In this document: positions 63,992-64,000 of the stretch, piece by piece
Layout of the letters: each line of letters begins with the position of its first letter
Position numbering within the stretch: position 1 is the first letter of the stretch
Assembly: GCF_001042475.2 (NCBI RefSeq)
Contig: NZ_LECW02000021.1
Span: 62,001-126,000 of the forward strand
Length of the DNA: 64,000 nucleotides
DNA from: Bacillus glycinifermentans
GTDB taxonomy: Bacteria; Bacillota; Bacilli; Bacillales; Bacillaceae
Direction of reading: 5' to 3'
The notes under the pieces: generated by a model
Database searches by the model: none
What the model was told of the DNA's origin: nothing
Seen by the model: only the letters and a program-made list of their open reading frames with translations
Translations under genes and position numbers: made by a program

Positions 63992-64000
63992 TGATAAATT

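Overview
The window reads as chromosome from a Bacillus of the subtilis group. Gene order and protein sequences follow the B. subtilis speA-yktAB-suhB-ylaF...ctaA-ctaBCDEFG-ylbA...ylbQ-bshC-dcw-ftsAZ-bpr stretch almost gene for gene. The tandem bpr-type proteases and the extra monooxygenase/MarR pair suggest the B. licheniformis side of the group; that species hint is inference. The chromosome is shown reversed relative to the usual B. subtilis map. Comparisons with B. subtilis lengths and starts are from memory, not from a search.

Layout. 1-3.4 kb: two tandem subtilisin-family exoprotease genes, a bacillopeptidase F gene cut by the window edge and a complete short paralogue. 3.7-22.6 kb (minus strand): the division and cell-wall cluster, transcribed mraZ-rsmH-ftsL-pbpB-spoVD-murE-mraY-murD-spoVE-murG-murB-divIB-ylxW-ylxX-sbp-ftsA-ftsZ. 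22.7-36.9 kb: bshC, panE and the ylb region (ylbP, gerR, ylbN-rpmF, tmcAL, ylbL, ylbJ, coaD, rsmD, ylbG-ylbA), mixing tRNA modification, CoA synthesis, sporulation and RNase Y-accessory functions. 37-44.4 kb: cytochrome caa3 oxidase (ctaCDEFG) and heme A synthesis (ctaB, divergent ctaA), with four ResD-like boxes between ctaA and ctaB. 44.5-53.9 kb: pyruvate carboxylase, ftsW, ylaN, glutaminase, ylaL, phoH-like ylaK, ylaJ, ylaI. 53.9-56.1 kb: an accessory FAD monooxygenase plus MarR regulator with matching palindromic operators. 56.1-64 kb: ylaH, typA, ylaF, a zinc-finger membrane protein, an acetyltransferase, suhB, ykzI, yktB, yktA, speA and, at the right edge, a homologue of the dual-function small RNA SR1 with its 39-residue peptide SR1P.

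How the genes work together. MurE, MraY, MurD, MurG and MurB make lipid II. PbpB with FtsL, DivIB and FtsW builds the vegetative septum, and SpoVD with SpoVE makes the sporulation septum and cortex. FtsA and FtsZ form the ring and carry a sigma-H-type promoter for asymmetric division. Ctas assemble the caa3 terminal oxidase, with CtaB and CtaA supplying heme O and heme A.

The window contains no tRNA, rRNA, CRISPR array, insertion sequence or prophage that I can see. I found no clearly unprecedented system. The least described items are the MarR/monooxygenase operators, several unannotated short genes, a decayed gene remnant, and operator-like dyads over the L32 and ykzI promoter regions.
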